A DNA stretch of 8,973 bases from Actinomycetota bacterium (GTDB lineage: Bacteria; Actinomycetota; Thermoleophilia; Gaiellales; Gaiellaceae): assembly GCA_013816275.1 (NCBI GenBank), contig JACDER010000039.1:1-8973 (forward strand), given 5' to 3'. Shown here in pieces: positions 1-6,667 of this stretch; within the stretch, counting starts at the first letter, position 1; each line of letters starts with the position of its first letter. The position numbers and the translations under genes are program-made. The notes beneath the pieces are model-generated. The model was given only the letters and a program-made list of their open reading frames with translations, had not been told where the DNA came from and searched no databases.

Positions 1-894
1 GTCTCCAACTCCACCTATGCCGAGCTTTTCGCAAAAGCGCACCCCGAGCGATACTTCGAGATGTTCATCGCCGAGCAGCAGATGGTCGCAGCGGCTGTTG
101 GCCTGCAGACGCGAGGGTGGCGGCCGTTCGTGTCCACGTTCGCCGCCTTCCTCTCCCGCGCGTCGGACTTCATCCGCATGGCCGCGGTCAGCCGCGCGAA
201 CATCTGCCTGTGCGGTTCGCACGCGGGTGTCTCAATCGGTGAGGACGGGCCCTCCCAGATGGGACTCGAGGACATGGCGGCACTGCGCGCTGTCCACGGC
301 AGCACCGTTCTGTATCCCTGCGATGCGAACCAGACCGCCCATCTGGTCGCGCAGATGGCCGACCGCGACGGAATCGTGTACCTGCGAACGACGCGCGAGG
401 CGACGCCCGTGATCTACGCGGCCGACGAACAGTTCGAGATCGGGCGCTGCCGCATCCTCAAATCCTCCGATCACGACGACGTCACGATCGTCGCGGCGGG
501 CATCACCGTGAACGAGGCGCTCGCGGCCGCAGAGACACTCGAGCAGGATCAGATCAGTGCCCGCGTGATCGACGCCTACTCGGTGAAGCCGATCGATGTC
601 AGCGCGCTGCGCGCCGCAGCTCAGGCGACCGGTGGGCGCTTAGTGACGGTCGAGGATCACTGGCCCGAGGGCGGGCTCGGCGATGCGGTGCTGGAGGCAC
701 TCGCCGACGTACCGGAACGGACGACCGTCGTCAAGCTCGCCGTGCGCGTCATGCCCGGCTCCGCCACCTCCGCCGAGCAGCTTCGCTTGGCCGGAATCGA
801 CGCCGATCACATCGTCGAGGCGGCGCGGCTCCTTCGCCGCGAGCCCGTCGAGGGAGACGACGTCCTCAACTTCCTGCCCGGAATGCAGGAGTGA
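1..894 (+). CDS. tkt: Transketolase, C-terminal half (5' end outside window)
   Basis: The reading frame is open from base 1, so the gene starts upstream; 297 residues are visible. Transketolase moves two-carbon ketol units between sugar phosphates in the cytosolic pentose phosphate pathway, using thiamine diphosphate. The fragment opens with VSNSTYAELF, followed by YFEMFIAEQQMV, whose Glu (visible residue 25) aligns with the catalytic Glu of the pyrimidine-binding domain. GVSIGEDGPSQMGLEDMA around residues 77-94 is the signature of the shorter, animal-type transketolases rather than the E. coli type (which has DGPTHQ). From about residue 155 the transketolase C-terminal domain follows, with VTIVAAGITV and VEDHWPEGGLGDAV. 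The stop overlaps the next start by 4 bases, suggesting coupled translation. A 1-deoxyxylulose-5-phosphate synthase or a pyruvate dehydrogenase E1 beta subunit shares this fold, but the GEDGPSQM motif and the C-terminus favour transketolase. Confidence 0.93.
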   Translation, partial: VSNSTYAELFAKAHPERYFEMFIAEQQMVAAAVGLQTRGWRPFVSTFAAFLSRASDFIRMAAVSRANICLCGSHAGVSIGEDGPSQMGLEDMAALRAVHGSTVLYPCDANQTAHLVAQMADRDGIVYLRTTREATPVIYAADEQFEIGRCRILKSSDHDDVTIVAAGITVNEALAAAETLEQDQISARVIDAYSVKPIDVSALRAAAQATGGRLVTVEDHWPEGGLGDAVLEALADVPERTTVVKLAVRVMPGSATSAEQLRLAGIDADHIVEAARLLRREPVEGDDVLNFLPGMQE

Positions 895-1145
895 TTTTGC
901 GGGAGCTCGTGATCAGGGTTGAGCATGCCAAGCAGCGCTCTGACCTGCTGAGCTTCCTGCGCGAGCAGCGCGCCAATCCGCGTCAGCTCGACGAGTGCAG
1001 CATCGCGCTCGATCTCGACGACGGCGATTGCCCTCCGCTTGCGACGCTGGTGGCCGCGCTCGACGATTGGCGCGCCCGCGCGCACGCGGGCGAGGCCGTC
1101 CTCGAGCTCGACGGCGAGACCAGAATCCTGCGCACGGAAATCTAA
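891..1145 (+). CDS. Small hypothetical protein coupled to transketolase
   Basis: An 84-residue protein starting at GTG 891, inside the transketolase stop (GTGA overlap), so it is probably translated by re-initiation. I do not recognise a family. It has no signal peptide or membrane segment. It begins with a strand-like stretch (LRELVIRVE), followed by a predicted helix (residues 13-27), an acidic segment containing LDLDDGD, a helix with VAALDDWRARA, and a final strand pair (AVLELDGETRILRTEI). This looks like a compact alpha/beta domain. The amphipathic pattern, the low stop density in the frame and the coupling argue that it is real. No catalytic motif is visible. It may be a small accessory or regulatory protein, but nothing in the sequence fixes a role. 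Confidence 0.6.
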   Translation: MILRELVIRVEHAKQRSDLLSFLREQRANPRQLDECSIALDLDDGDCPPLATLVAALDDWRARAHAGEAVLELDGETRILRTEI

Positions 1146-1215
1146 ACCCGCGTCGAGCCGGACGCCGTTTGGCGACGCCGCCTCGCGGAAACGCCCGATC
1201 TATGGCGCGTGGTGA

Positions 1216-1444
1216 GTCGCTCTTGGCGTCGCGTCCCGGCTCGCCGGGAAGCTCGGAATCGAGCTCGTGCTCCTGCACGTTGAACCGTCCACGAATTTGC
1301 CGCGGGTGAGCGCGGCGCCGGCGAACAGAGCGCCTCAGAGAAACAGAGCTGATCAATGCTCTCAAGGCGGCTGAACTCGCTCGCCGGAACGACATTCCGG
1401 TGGAGAGCCCGCGTGCCGCCTCGTCGCATCGGCGCTCGGGATGA
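1216..1444 (+). pseudogene. Universal stress protein (Usp) remnant
   Basis: No intact gene lies between 1146 and 1440, but a Usp-like trace is visible. In the frame starting at 1216 the translation reads VASRLAGKLGIELVLLHVEP, which matches the first helix and second strand of Usp domains (a run of Ala/Leu, then LxLLHV). From about 1331 the similarity continues in the next frame with a helix containing ELINALKAAELARRNDIPVE, like the central Usp helix, and ends at a TGA at 1442-1444. The N-terminal VDGS strand and the ATP-binding G-x2-G-x9-G(S/T) motif are not found, and a stop lies immediately upstream at 1213-1215. This fits a truncated, frameshifted pseudogene. The assignment rests on short matches and is tentative. 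Confidence 0.42.
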
Positions 1445-1677
1445 TCCCCTACTCGCCCGATGTCGTCTGCCGCGTGGCAGCGGAATACCCGCAGTGCGAG
1501 AAGGCTGAAGATCGAGAGCGTCTCGCAACAGAGCTCGGGCTGGCCGGCACGGGCGAGCTCTGGAACGTGTGGTCGATCCTCCACGGCGGTCGCTACGACC
1601 CCGTGCTTGAGGAGCACGGCCTGCCGCCGTTCCGCCCCGGCCTGCTGCCGCTCCGGGAGTCATGGGAGAGACCGTAA
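1441..1677 (+). CDS. Small helical hypothetical protein
   Basis: A 78-residue frame from ATG 1441. The frame is open upstream to a stop at 1372, but no other usual start codon or convincing ribosome-binding site is seen. The middle (AEYPQCEKAEDRERLATELG, then ELWNVWSILHGG) looks like two or three helices with a loop, reminiscent of small helix-turn-helix folds in which a line of Ala/Leu positions precedes a Trp/Leu-rich recognition-like helix. I do not recognise a named family. The frame follows directly on the degraded Usp region and may itself be a fragment. Its last 18 bases overlap the end of the dehydrogenase gene on the other strand. Codon usage resembles its neighbours. Real expression is uncertain. 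Confidence 0.42.
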   Translation: MIPYSPDVVCRVAAEYPQCEKAEDRERLATELGLAGTGELWNVWSILHGGRYDPVLEEHGLPPFRPGLLPLRESWERP

Positions 1678-2673
1678 GACGCGGACTGACCCGCGCCAGA
1701 CGAGCGCCGCCAGTGCGACGGCGAGCGCAGTCAAGGCGCTTCGGTGGCGACGGGCGACGAACTGCAGACTAAGCCGCCTTGCTTCAGCGTCGAAAATTCC
1801 GTGCGTGCCGCGATCGCCGGGGAGGGCATAAGACAGGTTGTCGGGTCGATCCGGCTTAACCGACGCGTCCGTCTGCTGAGCGGTGTAAGCGGTCCGCGCT
1901 AGGTAGCGGTCGAGGAGGCCGGGCGCGAGCTTATGGGCGAGCAGCGCCTTCACCGTCGAGCCACCGACCCAGAGCTCGCGCCGCGGATGCTCGGCGGCAA
2001 AGACGATCGCGCGCGCGGCGACTTCGGGCTGGAAGATCGGCGGTACGGGCTGCGGGTGTCGCGGCAGGCGTGTCCTGACGACGCTGAAGTGCGGCGTGTT
2101 CAGGGCCGGGAGCTGAACCATGGTCACGCGGACATTGCTGCCGTCATGCAAGAGCTCGCAGCGCAGGGACTCGCTGAAGCCCTCGACAGCGTGCTTGGCC
2201 GCGCAATAGGCCGCCTGCAGGGGAATGGCGCGATAGGCGAGCGCCGAGCCGACCTGGACGATCACGCCTCGATCGCGCGGGACCATCCGCCGCAGCGCGG
2301 CCAGCGTGCCGTGGACGTAGCCCAGATAGGTGACTTCGGTGACGCGACGCACCTCCTCGGCGGTCAGCTCGGTGACCGGCGAGAACACCGACAGCATGGC
2401 GTTGTTGACCCAGACGTCGACCGGTCCGAGCTGCTCTTCTGTCGCCGCTGCGGCGGCTTCGACGGCGTCGGCGTCGGCGATGTCGAGCGGGAATACCAGC
2501 GCCCGGCCGCCAAGCTCCTCGACCTCGCGCCGCGCGGCCTCGAGCCCGTCGACGCCGCGGGCAAATAACGCCAGCTGCACGCCGCGCCGGGCAAACTCGC
2601 GGGCGCAGGCGCGACCCACCCCCGACGAGGCGCCGGTGATGACGATGACATTGCCTTCGCTTAGCCGGCCCAT
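1660..2673 (-). CDS. Short-chain dehydrogenase/reductase with C-terminal hydrophobic tail
   Basis: An NAD(P)-dependent oxidoreductase of the classical SDR superfamily, 337 residues. The dinucleotide-binding motif TGASSGVG is at residues 13-20. The acidic LDI motif (Asp64) is followed by the structural NNA motif (90-92) and the catalytic set Ser143, Tyr156 and Lys160 (YCAAK), so the enzyme should be active. SDRs are usually about 250 residues; this one has some 80 extra residues at the C-terminus, ending in a hydrophobic segment (about 312-327) flanked by Arg that could associate with the membrane. The substrate cannot be read from the sequence. The start ATG at 2673 lies 13 bases inside the upstream membrane-protein gene, so the two are very likely co-translated. 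It is the last gene of the leftward unit and converges with a small ORF at its 3' end. Confidence 0.92.
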   Translation of the reverse strand: MGRLSEGNVIVITGASSGVGRACAREFARRGVQLALFARGVDGLEAARREVEELGGRALVFPLDIADADAVEAAAAATEEQLGPVDVWVNNAMLSVFSPVTELTAEEVRRVTEVTYLGYVHGTLAALRRMVPRDRGVIVQVGSALAYRAIPLQAAYCAAKHAVEGFSESLRCELLHDGSNVRVTMVQLPALNTPHFSVVRTRLPRHPQPVPPIFQPEVAARAIVFAAEHPRRELWVGGSTVKALLAHKLAPGLLDRYLARTAYTAQQTDASVKPDRPDNLSYALPGDRGTHGIFDAEARRLSLQFVARRHRSALTALAVALAALVWRGSVRVLRSLP

Positions 2674-3140
2674 GCGACGAAGCCTCCGACGATCGCGCCG
2701 TAGAATATGTGGGCGATCACCGTCGCGAGCGGCGTTTGGCGCCCGTAGTTGAGGAGGAGGAATCCTGGCGGCTCGAGGAGCGGCGCCGAGCCGGCGGCAT
2801 CGAAACCGGTGCCCATGCGCGGGTGGACGACCGGCAGGAGGACGTTGACGAGCGCAGTCGAGGCGAACAGGGCGTGGACAAGGCCGAACAGAGCCCCGAG
2901 CAGCAGGCCGCTCTCATCGAGGACGGCGAAGATCGTGTAGTAGACGAGCGCGAACAGAAGGCCGAAGACGAAGTGGAGGGCGTAACCGACGGCCTTGGCG
3001 CGAACGCGGTCGGCGGTGATGGCGGTGCCAATCAGGAACGGAATGTCCATACGCGTCCAGCCAAACTCGCTTGCGGCGCGGAGGACAGTCGTCAGTACCA
3101 GCGTCCCGACGAACCCGCCGACGATCGCCCCCCAGATCAT
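2661..3140 (-). CDS. Four-helix membrane protein of unknown function
   Basis: A 159-residue protein with four predicted membrane segments at about residues 2-22, 50-73, 78-102 and 137-157. The first and last contain similar GAIVGGFV stretches (residues 4-11 and 148-155), hinting at an internal symmetry. A loop with LPVVHPRMGTGFDAAG lies between helices 3 and 4. I do not recognise a characterised family and there is no catalytic motif. The start ATG at 3140 overlaps the stop of the GH15 gene as ATGA, and its own 3' end overlaps the SDR start. This places it as the middle cistron of a translationally coupled trio. Co-transcription with a soluble sugar hydrolase and a tail-bearing SDR suggests a supporting role at the membrane, but that is inference. 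Confidence 0.82.
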   Translation of the reverse strand: MIWGAIVGGFVGTLVLTTVLRAASEFGWTRMDIPFLIGTAITADRVRAKAVGYALHFVFGLLFALVYYTIFAVLDESGLLLGALFGLVHALFASTALVNVLLPVVHPRMGTGFDAAGSAPLLEPPGFLLLNYGRQTPLATVIAHIFYGAIVGGFVAWAG

Positions 3141-4933
3141 CGTCTCGCCTCGGCGATGGCCCCGGCGGCATTGATCAAGGCCAGGTGCGAGAGCCCCTGC
3201 GGGAAGTTGCCAAGGAAGTCGCTCGTTTTCGCATCGATCTCCTCGGCGTAGAGGCCGACGTCGTTGGCCAGCGCAACGAGCTCGTCCATGAGCTCGGCCG
3301 CTTCGTCCAGTCGACCCTGTCGGGCGTAGGCCTCGACGAGCCAGAAAGAACAGGCGACGAACGCCCCGTCTTCGCCCGCCAGGCCGTCGGTGTCGAGGTA
3401 ACGGTGGAGGAGCGGGCCGCGCCCGAGCTCGCGGCGGACGGCGTCGACCGTGTCGCGCAGGCGCGGCGAGTTCGGGTCGTCGTAGCGCGCGATCACGCCA
3501 AGGAGCAGCGCGGCGTCGAGGGCGTCGTCGTCGGCGCTGCGCGTGTAGCTGCGCTTGTGTTCGGCGTAGCAGCGTGTCTCGACGAACTCGCGGATCCGCT
3601 CGCGCTCACGCGACCAGCGGTCGACGTCGCCGCGCAGCAACCCTTGGCCAGCAAGCGCGCAGGCACGGTCGAGAGCGACGAAACACATCATCTTCGACTG
3701 GGTGAAGTGCGTCGGTTCGCTGCGCGTCTCCCAGATCCCGGCATCGCGTTCGCGCCAGATCTCGCAGACGAAATCGGCAATACCGACGAGGCGCTTGGCG
3801 TGGTCGCGGTCGAGTGTGCCGGCGAAGCGGGCAAACTCCGCCGCGGCGTCGAGGACCTCGCCGTAGACGTCGAGTTGGGTCTGACCGGCAGCGCCATTGC
3901 CGACACGCACGGGACGAGAGCCGCGGTAGCCGGCGAGCGCCAGCGATCGCTCAGCGGCCTCGGGACGGCCGTTCAGGCGGTAGAGGACCTGGACCTTCGG
4001 ATGCGTCAGCTGCGAAGCGTGGAGGAGCCAGGCGAAGAAAGCATGGGCCTCAGAACTGCAGCCGAGGCTGAGCAGGGCGCGCAGCGTGAAAGCAGCGTCG
4101 CGCGGCCACGAGTAGCGGTAGTCCCAGTTGCGTTCGCCGCCGATCTGCTCGGGAAGCGACGTCGTCGGCGCAGCGGCGATGGCCCCAGACGGCGCGAAGA
4201 CGAGCAGCTTCAAGACGAGGGCACTGCGGAGGACGGCGTCGCGCCAGGGGCCGTCGTACTCACGACCGGCGCTCCAGTCGCGCCAGGTCGCTGCGGTCGC
4301 CTGAAGGCGCGCCTCGACTTCGGCACGGCTCGGGTAGACGAGCGGTTCTTGGTGGGCGGCGCTGACAACGAGGTGGCCGACGGTGCCTTCGCTGGCCTCG
4401 AACCGCGCGCCGACCGACCCGTCGCTGACGGTCGCCTCGCCGGCATCCCAGCTGAAGACAGCGAGAGCGTCACGCCCATCGGCGACGGTCGCGACACCGC
4501 CACGTGAGGACACCCGCGCCGGACTGCTGCCGTACTGAAGACGCGGTTCGACTTGCCAGGCGAGCGGGACACACCCAGCCACTCCCTCGACGCGGCGGAC
4601 GAGCTCACGGTACGGCGCGAAGCCCGACGCCGGCAGCGTCATAGCGTCGGTGACGCGGACGGCACCCGTCGCCGTCGTGAACGTCGTCTCGAGAACGTTC
4701 GTGCCTGGCAAGTAACGCCGCGTAGCCCCATACGGGACCTCGGGCGCAAGGGCGAAGCGGCCGCCGCGATCGGCGTCGAGTAGTGCGCCGAAGACGCTCG
4801 CCGAGTCGAGATCCGGAAGGCAGAGCCAGTCGATCGACCCGTCGCGGGCGACGAGGGCGACGGTGCGGCCGTCGCCGATCGCCGCATAATCGCGGATCGC
4901 GGCGTAGCCGTCGGTGCGGGTGGGTTCAATCAC
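3137..4933 (-). CDS. GH15 family glycoside hydrolase (glucoamylase/trehalase-like)
   Basis: A full-length GH15 protein of 598 residues from GTG 4933. GH15 enzymes are inverting exo-hydrolases that release glucose from alpha-linked glucans or trehalose. Residues 15-60 hold the N-terminal beta-sandwich signature: IGDGRTVALV, DGSIDWLCLP, DSASVFGALLD, GGRF. The (alpha/alpha)6 catalytic barrel follows, with NWDYRYSWPRDAA (269-281), IWETRSEPTHFTQSKMM (400-416), GEDGAFVACSFW (520-531, with an acidic candidate at Glu521) and the end motif GLYAEEID...GNFPQGLSH (560-583). No signal peptide is seen, so it is probably cytosolic; in actinobacteria such proteins include trehalases and uncharacterised enzymes. 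GTG 4933 is chosen because the family similarity begins there; an ATG at 5065 would add 44 Arg-rich residues and overlap the upstream gene. Its stop overlaps the membrane-protein start (ATGA). Confidence 0.9.
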   Translation of the reverse strand: MIEPTRTDGYAAIRDYAAIGDGRTVALVARDGSIDWLCLPDLDSASVFGALLDADRGGRFALAPEVPYGATRRYLPGTNVLETTFTTATGAVRVTDAMTLPASGFAPYRELVRRVEGVAGCVPLAWQVEPRLQYGSSPARVSSRGGVATVADGRDALAVFSWDAGEATVSDGSVGARFEASEGTVGHLVVSAAHQEPLVYPSRAEVEARLQATAATWRDWSAGREYDGPWRDAVLRSALVLKLLVFAPSGAIAAAPTTSLPEQIGGERNWDYRYSWPRDAAFTLRALLSLGCSSEAHAFFAWLLHASQLTHPKVQVLYRLNGRPEAAERSLALAGYRGSRPVRVGNGAAGQTQLDVYGEVLDAAAEFARFAGTLDRDHAKRLVGIADFVCEIWRERDAGIWETRSEPTHFTQSKMMCFVALDRACALAGQGLLRGDVDRWSRERERIREFVETRCYAEHKRSYTRSADDDALDAALLLGVIARYDDPNSPRLRDTVDAVRRELGRGPLLHRYLDTDGLAGEDGAFVACSFWLVEAYARQGRLDEAAELMDELVALANDVGLYAEEIDAKTSDFLGNFPQGLSHLALINAAGAIAEARR

Positions 4934-5027
4934 GCTTTGCAGTCTGGCGTGAGTGGCGCCCGCACGCCGGAACTTACGTCTGCGCGCCAGCTCATGGCGT
5001 CGCGTCGCGCGTCTGTCGCCAACCGCG

Positions 5028-5519
5028 CTAACGAGCTGGCCGGGTAGATGACGTTGCGTCGGCAAAGTCGACGCGGCGCAGGACGCCCATCAGAACGCCG
5101 TCGGAGCGGGTCACCGGTAGCAGCGACAGGTCGCGACGGCGCATCCGCTCGCGGGCGTCGTCGACGGCGAGGCTCGGTCGCACCGTGCCCGGACCCGCGG
5201 TCATGACGGTCTCGACTGCGCCGTCGGAGTCGCTGGCCAAGGCGCGCCGACCGAGAAGTCCGAGGAGGACGCGCTTGTCGTCGACGACGAAGCAGATGTC
5301 ATAGGCACTCGCGGAGACGCGGCCGCGGACGGTGCTCAGTTGCTCGTCGAGCGTGCAGGTCGGCATGTCGTCGCGAAGGTAGGCGCCGACGCGAGTCTCG
5401 CTCCCGCGTTCGCCGGCGAGCGGCAGGCCGAACGCACCCCAGTCGGCTTGGCCAGCGACGTAATCGTGGACGCGAGCGAACCCGAGCGCTTCGAGCCGCG
5501 CCGCGGCTCGTGGGCTCAT
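5028..5519 (-). CDS. Rhodanese C-terminus plus CBS pair (downstream part of a TGA-split gene)
   Basis: A 163-residue frame opening at ATG 5519, probably not a real start. Residues 1-33 (SPRAAARLEALGF, VHDYVAGQADWGAFGLP) are the C-terminal helix and strand of a rhodanese domain whose beginning lies just upstream in the same frame (5526-5726). The two parts are separated only by a TGA (5523-5525) and one Asp codon. Residues 43-95 and 103-153 form two CBS motifs, which usually bind adenosyl ligands and sense cellular energy state; LLGLLGRRAL and LMGVLRRVDF are the typical motif ends. Read through the TGA, the product would be a 232-residue rhodanese-CBS fusion from ATG 5726. No frameshift or second stop follows in the CBS part. 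It could be a selenoprotein, a recent nonsense mutant, or a CBS protein translated alone from ATG 5519. Confidence 0.82.
   Translation of the reverse strand: MSPRAAARLEALGFARVHDYVAGQADWGAFGLPLAGERGSETRVGAYLRDDMPTCTLDEQLSTVRGRVSASAYDICFVVDDKRVLLGLLGRRALASDSDGAVETVMTAGPGTVRPSLAVDDARERMRRRDLSLLPVTRSDGVLMGVLRRVDFADATSSTRPAR
5492..5510 (-). promoter_or_regulatory. SECIS-like hairpin downstream of the in-frame TGA
   Basis: On the minus strand a perfect 8-bp inverted repeat, CGAGCCGC and GCGGCTCG, encloses the loop GGC. The stem starts 12 bases after the TGA and the loop begins 20 bases after it. The apical loop starts with G. As I recall, bacterial SECIS elements need a short stem, a loop about 16-37 bases after UGA and a G near the start of the loop, and this hairpin meets those rules. 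In such GC-rich coding DNA a hairpin of this kind can also arise by chance, so function is unproven. Confidence 0.35.
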
Positions 5520-5522
5520 GTC

Positions 5523-5726
5523 TCACTGGTAGTCGTGGCAGTAGACGATGACCGGCTGGTCGCGCTTGAGCTGTCGCGCTGTTTCGGCGTTCAGCTCCTT
5601 GAGCGGGATGTTGGTCGCAGCGGGGAGGTGCTCGTCGGCGTACTCCACGGCGGCCAGAACGTCGACCAGCTGCGCGCCTGCGGCGACGAGCTCTTGAACC
5701 TGCTCGCGGTCGACCGCGAGTGGCAT
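5523..5726 (-). CDS. Rhodanese domain, N-terminal part, ending at an in-frame TGA
   Basis: Rhodaneses transfer sulfane sulfur through a catalytic Cys persulfide. This part gives 67 residues from ATG 5726, with a GGAG-type ribosome site about 7 bases upstream; a TTG at 5729 is a weaker alternative. It contains LVDVLAAVEYADEHLPAATN, matching the rhodanese motif LVDVR..EEY..GHIPGA.N, and ends with VIVYCHDYQ followed by TGA. The Cys of VYC (residue 63) is the expected nucleophile. The active-site loop is cut five codons after it, before the helix that completes the fold, so the piece alone should not be a working enzyme. The missing helix is encoded directly after the TGA. It is divergent from the ArsR-family gene and shares its 42-base promoter region. 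Confidence 0.8.
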   Translation of the reverse strand: MPLAVDREQVQELVAAGAQLVDVLAAVEYADEHLPAATNIPLKELNAETARQLKRDQPVIVYCHDYQ

Positions 5727-5768
5727 CAACTCTCCGCTCTCATATCAGTCGGAGCTTATACTAGAAGC
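5727..5768. promoter_or_regulatory. Divergent promoter region with ArsR-type operator
   Basis: These 42 AT-richer bases separate the rhodanese and ArsR genes. On the plus strand TATACT (5757-5762) is a good -10 hexamer only 6 bases before the ArsR ATG, so that transcript is probably leaderless; no strong -35 is seen. An imperfect inverted repeat, TATCAG (5743-5748) and CTTATA (5755-5760), with 6 bases between, overlaps the -10 and resembles the AT-rich operators of ArsR/SmtB repressors. The minus strand carries GGAGAG just before ATG 5726 as a ribosome-binding site. The arrangement suggests autoregulation and shared control of both genes. Confidence 0.5.
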
Positions 5769-6122
5769 ATGAGTGTGGCGCTCCAGTCTCCGTTCCAGCT
5801 GCCGAGGACCCCCGCGCGCGGCGATCTCATCGCCAAGTACTTCCGCACGCTCAGCGACCCGACGCGGCTCAAGATCGTCGAGCTGCTGCGCAAGGAGGGG
5901 GAGATGACCGTCGGCGAGCTGGCCGCACGGCTCGGCGTCAGTCAGCCCGGCGTCTCCAACCATCTCGCGCGTCTGCGCTGGTGCGGCTTCGTCGGCACCC
6001 GGCGCGCGCACCGGACGGTCTTTAACTTCGTCGCCGACGCGCGCGTGATCAAGCTGCTCGAGCTCGGCGAGGCGCTGCTTGACGACAATGCGGCGCATGT
6101 CGCAGCCTGCTGCTACACGTAG
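5769..6122 (+). CDS. ArsR/SmtB-family transcriptional regulator with Cys C-terminus
   Basis: A 117-residue winged-helix repressor. The helix-turn-helix covers about residues 24-72: FRTLSDPTRLKIVELL, then MTVGELAARLGVSQPGVSNH, where the second helix should contact DNA; the wing is GTRRAHRTVFNF. Candidate inducer ligands are Cys72 (RWCGF), His110 and the adjacent Cys114-Cys115 near the C-terminus (HVAACCYT). Such thiol clusters typically sense metals, metalloids or reactive sulfur in this family, though the inducer cannot be assigned. It does not have the ELCVCDL-type metal site of classical ArsR in the recognition helix. It diverges from the rhodanese gene and precedes a thioredoxin-fold protein by 8 bases, probably as one operon. 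The ATG lies immediately after a -10 element, implying leaderless translation. Confidence 0.92.
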   Translation: MSVALQSPFQLPRTPARGDLIAKYFRTLSDPTRLKIVELLRKEGEMTVGELAARLGVSQPGVSNHLARLRWCGFVGTRRAHRTVFNFVADARVIKLLELGEALLDDNAAHVAACCYT

Positions 6123-6130
6123 GCCGGCTC

Positions 6131-6452
6131 GTGACCCTGATTGAGATCTTGACGTTCGCCGGCTGTCCGAACGCCGACGGGTCAATGGCGCTAGTCGAGC
6201 GTGTCGTCACCGAAGCCGGCATCGACGCCGACGTGCGCCGGGTCGAGGTCCGCGACGCCGACGTCGCGGCCGAGCAGCGTTTTCTCGGCTCGCCGACGAT
6301 CCGCGTCAACGGACGCGATGTCGAGCCCGGCGCCGACGAGCGCGACGAGTTCGTCTACGCCTGCCGCGTCTACCGAACGCCGACCGGCTTCCGCGGCCAG
6401 CCTGATAGAAAGCTGGCTCCGCGACGCGCTCGAGCCGCCGCATATTGGATGA
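6131..6452 (+). pseudogene. Thioredoxin-fold protein with a frameshift near the C-terminus
   Basis: Starting at GTG 6131, the protein reads MTLIEILTFAGCPNAD, a thioredoxin-like first strand with a single active-site Cys (Cys12, GCPN). It continues to the cis-Pro motif GSPTIRVNGRDVEPG (53-67) and to a second Cys in YACRVYRT. This resembles small actinobacterial thioredoxin-like proteins often placed near metal regulators. After about residue 88 (base ~6395) the frame turns into Arg-rich sequence running to 6646 with no family character. The expected ending appears in the next frame instead: ASLIESWLRDALEP, stopping at 6450-6452. The composite is 322 bases, one base more than a multiple of three, so a single-base insertion (or loss of two) explains it. 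It could be a real lesion or a sequencing error. The substrate and partner are unknown; co-expression with the ArsR regulator suggests a thiol or metal role. Confidence 0.72.
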
Positions 6453-6486
6453 ATGAGAGCCCGCGAGCGTCGCGCCGCCTCAGGCC

Positions 6487-6615
6487 ATGCAAATGCCCAA
6501 GCCGCAGCCACCGCGGCCGCCCGAGCCGGTTCCGACGCCGGAACCGCCGGGGCCTGAGAGTCCGCTGCCGACACCGCCACACCCGAATCCTCCGGATCCA
6601 ACCGCAAAGAGCTAG
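6487..6615 (+). CDS. Proline-rich microprotein (42 aa)
   Basis: A small frame starting at ATG 6487, or ATG 6493, which sits 8 bases after an AGG. It encodes a peptide in which 20 of 42 residues are Pro, mixed with Glu, Asp, Lys and Arg, starting MQMPKPQPPRPPEP and ending PPDPTAKS. Such a chain would be extended and soluble. There is no signal peptide or hydrophobic segment. A similar peptide is encoded convergently at 6697-6813, sharing PQPPRPP. No function is known to me. In GC-rich DNA Pro-rich frames can be chance CCG runs, so reality rests mainly on the paired occurrence. Confidence 0.42.
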   Translation: MQMPKPQPPRPPEPVPTPEPPGPESPLPTPPHPNPPDPTAKS

Positions 6616-6667
6616 AGCCTGCGGGGGAAGAACTCCGTCGCCGTAGCCGAGTAGAACAGCCGCCAGG

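Noticed and set aside
913..1617. Minus-strand 234-codon open frame
   Set aside because: Arg/Ala-rich shadow sequence crossing the small coupled gene and the Usp remnant, with no recognisable motif.
3071..4507. Long plus-strand open frame opposite the GH15 gene (478 codons)
   Set aside because: It mirrors the GH15 coding sequence, is rich in Arg/Glu/Val as expected for an antisense shadow of GC-rich DNA, and shows no domain; the minus strand carries unmistakable GH15 motifs.
4934..5065. N-terminal extension of the GH15 protein to ATG 5065
   Set aside because: The added 44 residues are Arg-rich without similarity to GH15, and the extension would overlap the upstream CBS coding end; family similarity starts at GTG 4933.
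6390..6400. Programmed +1 frameshift in the thioredoxin-fold gene
   Set aside because: No recognised slippery site with an in-frame stop codon at the shift point is visible; mutation or sequence error is simpler.
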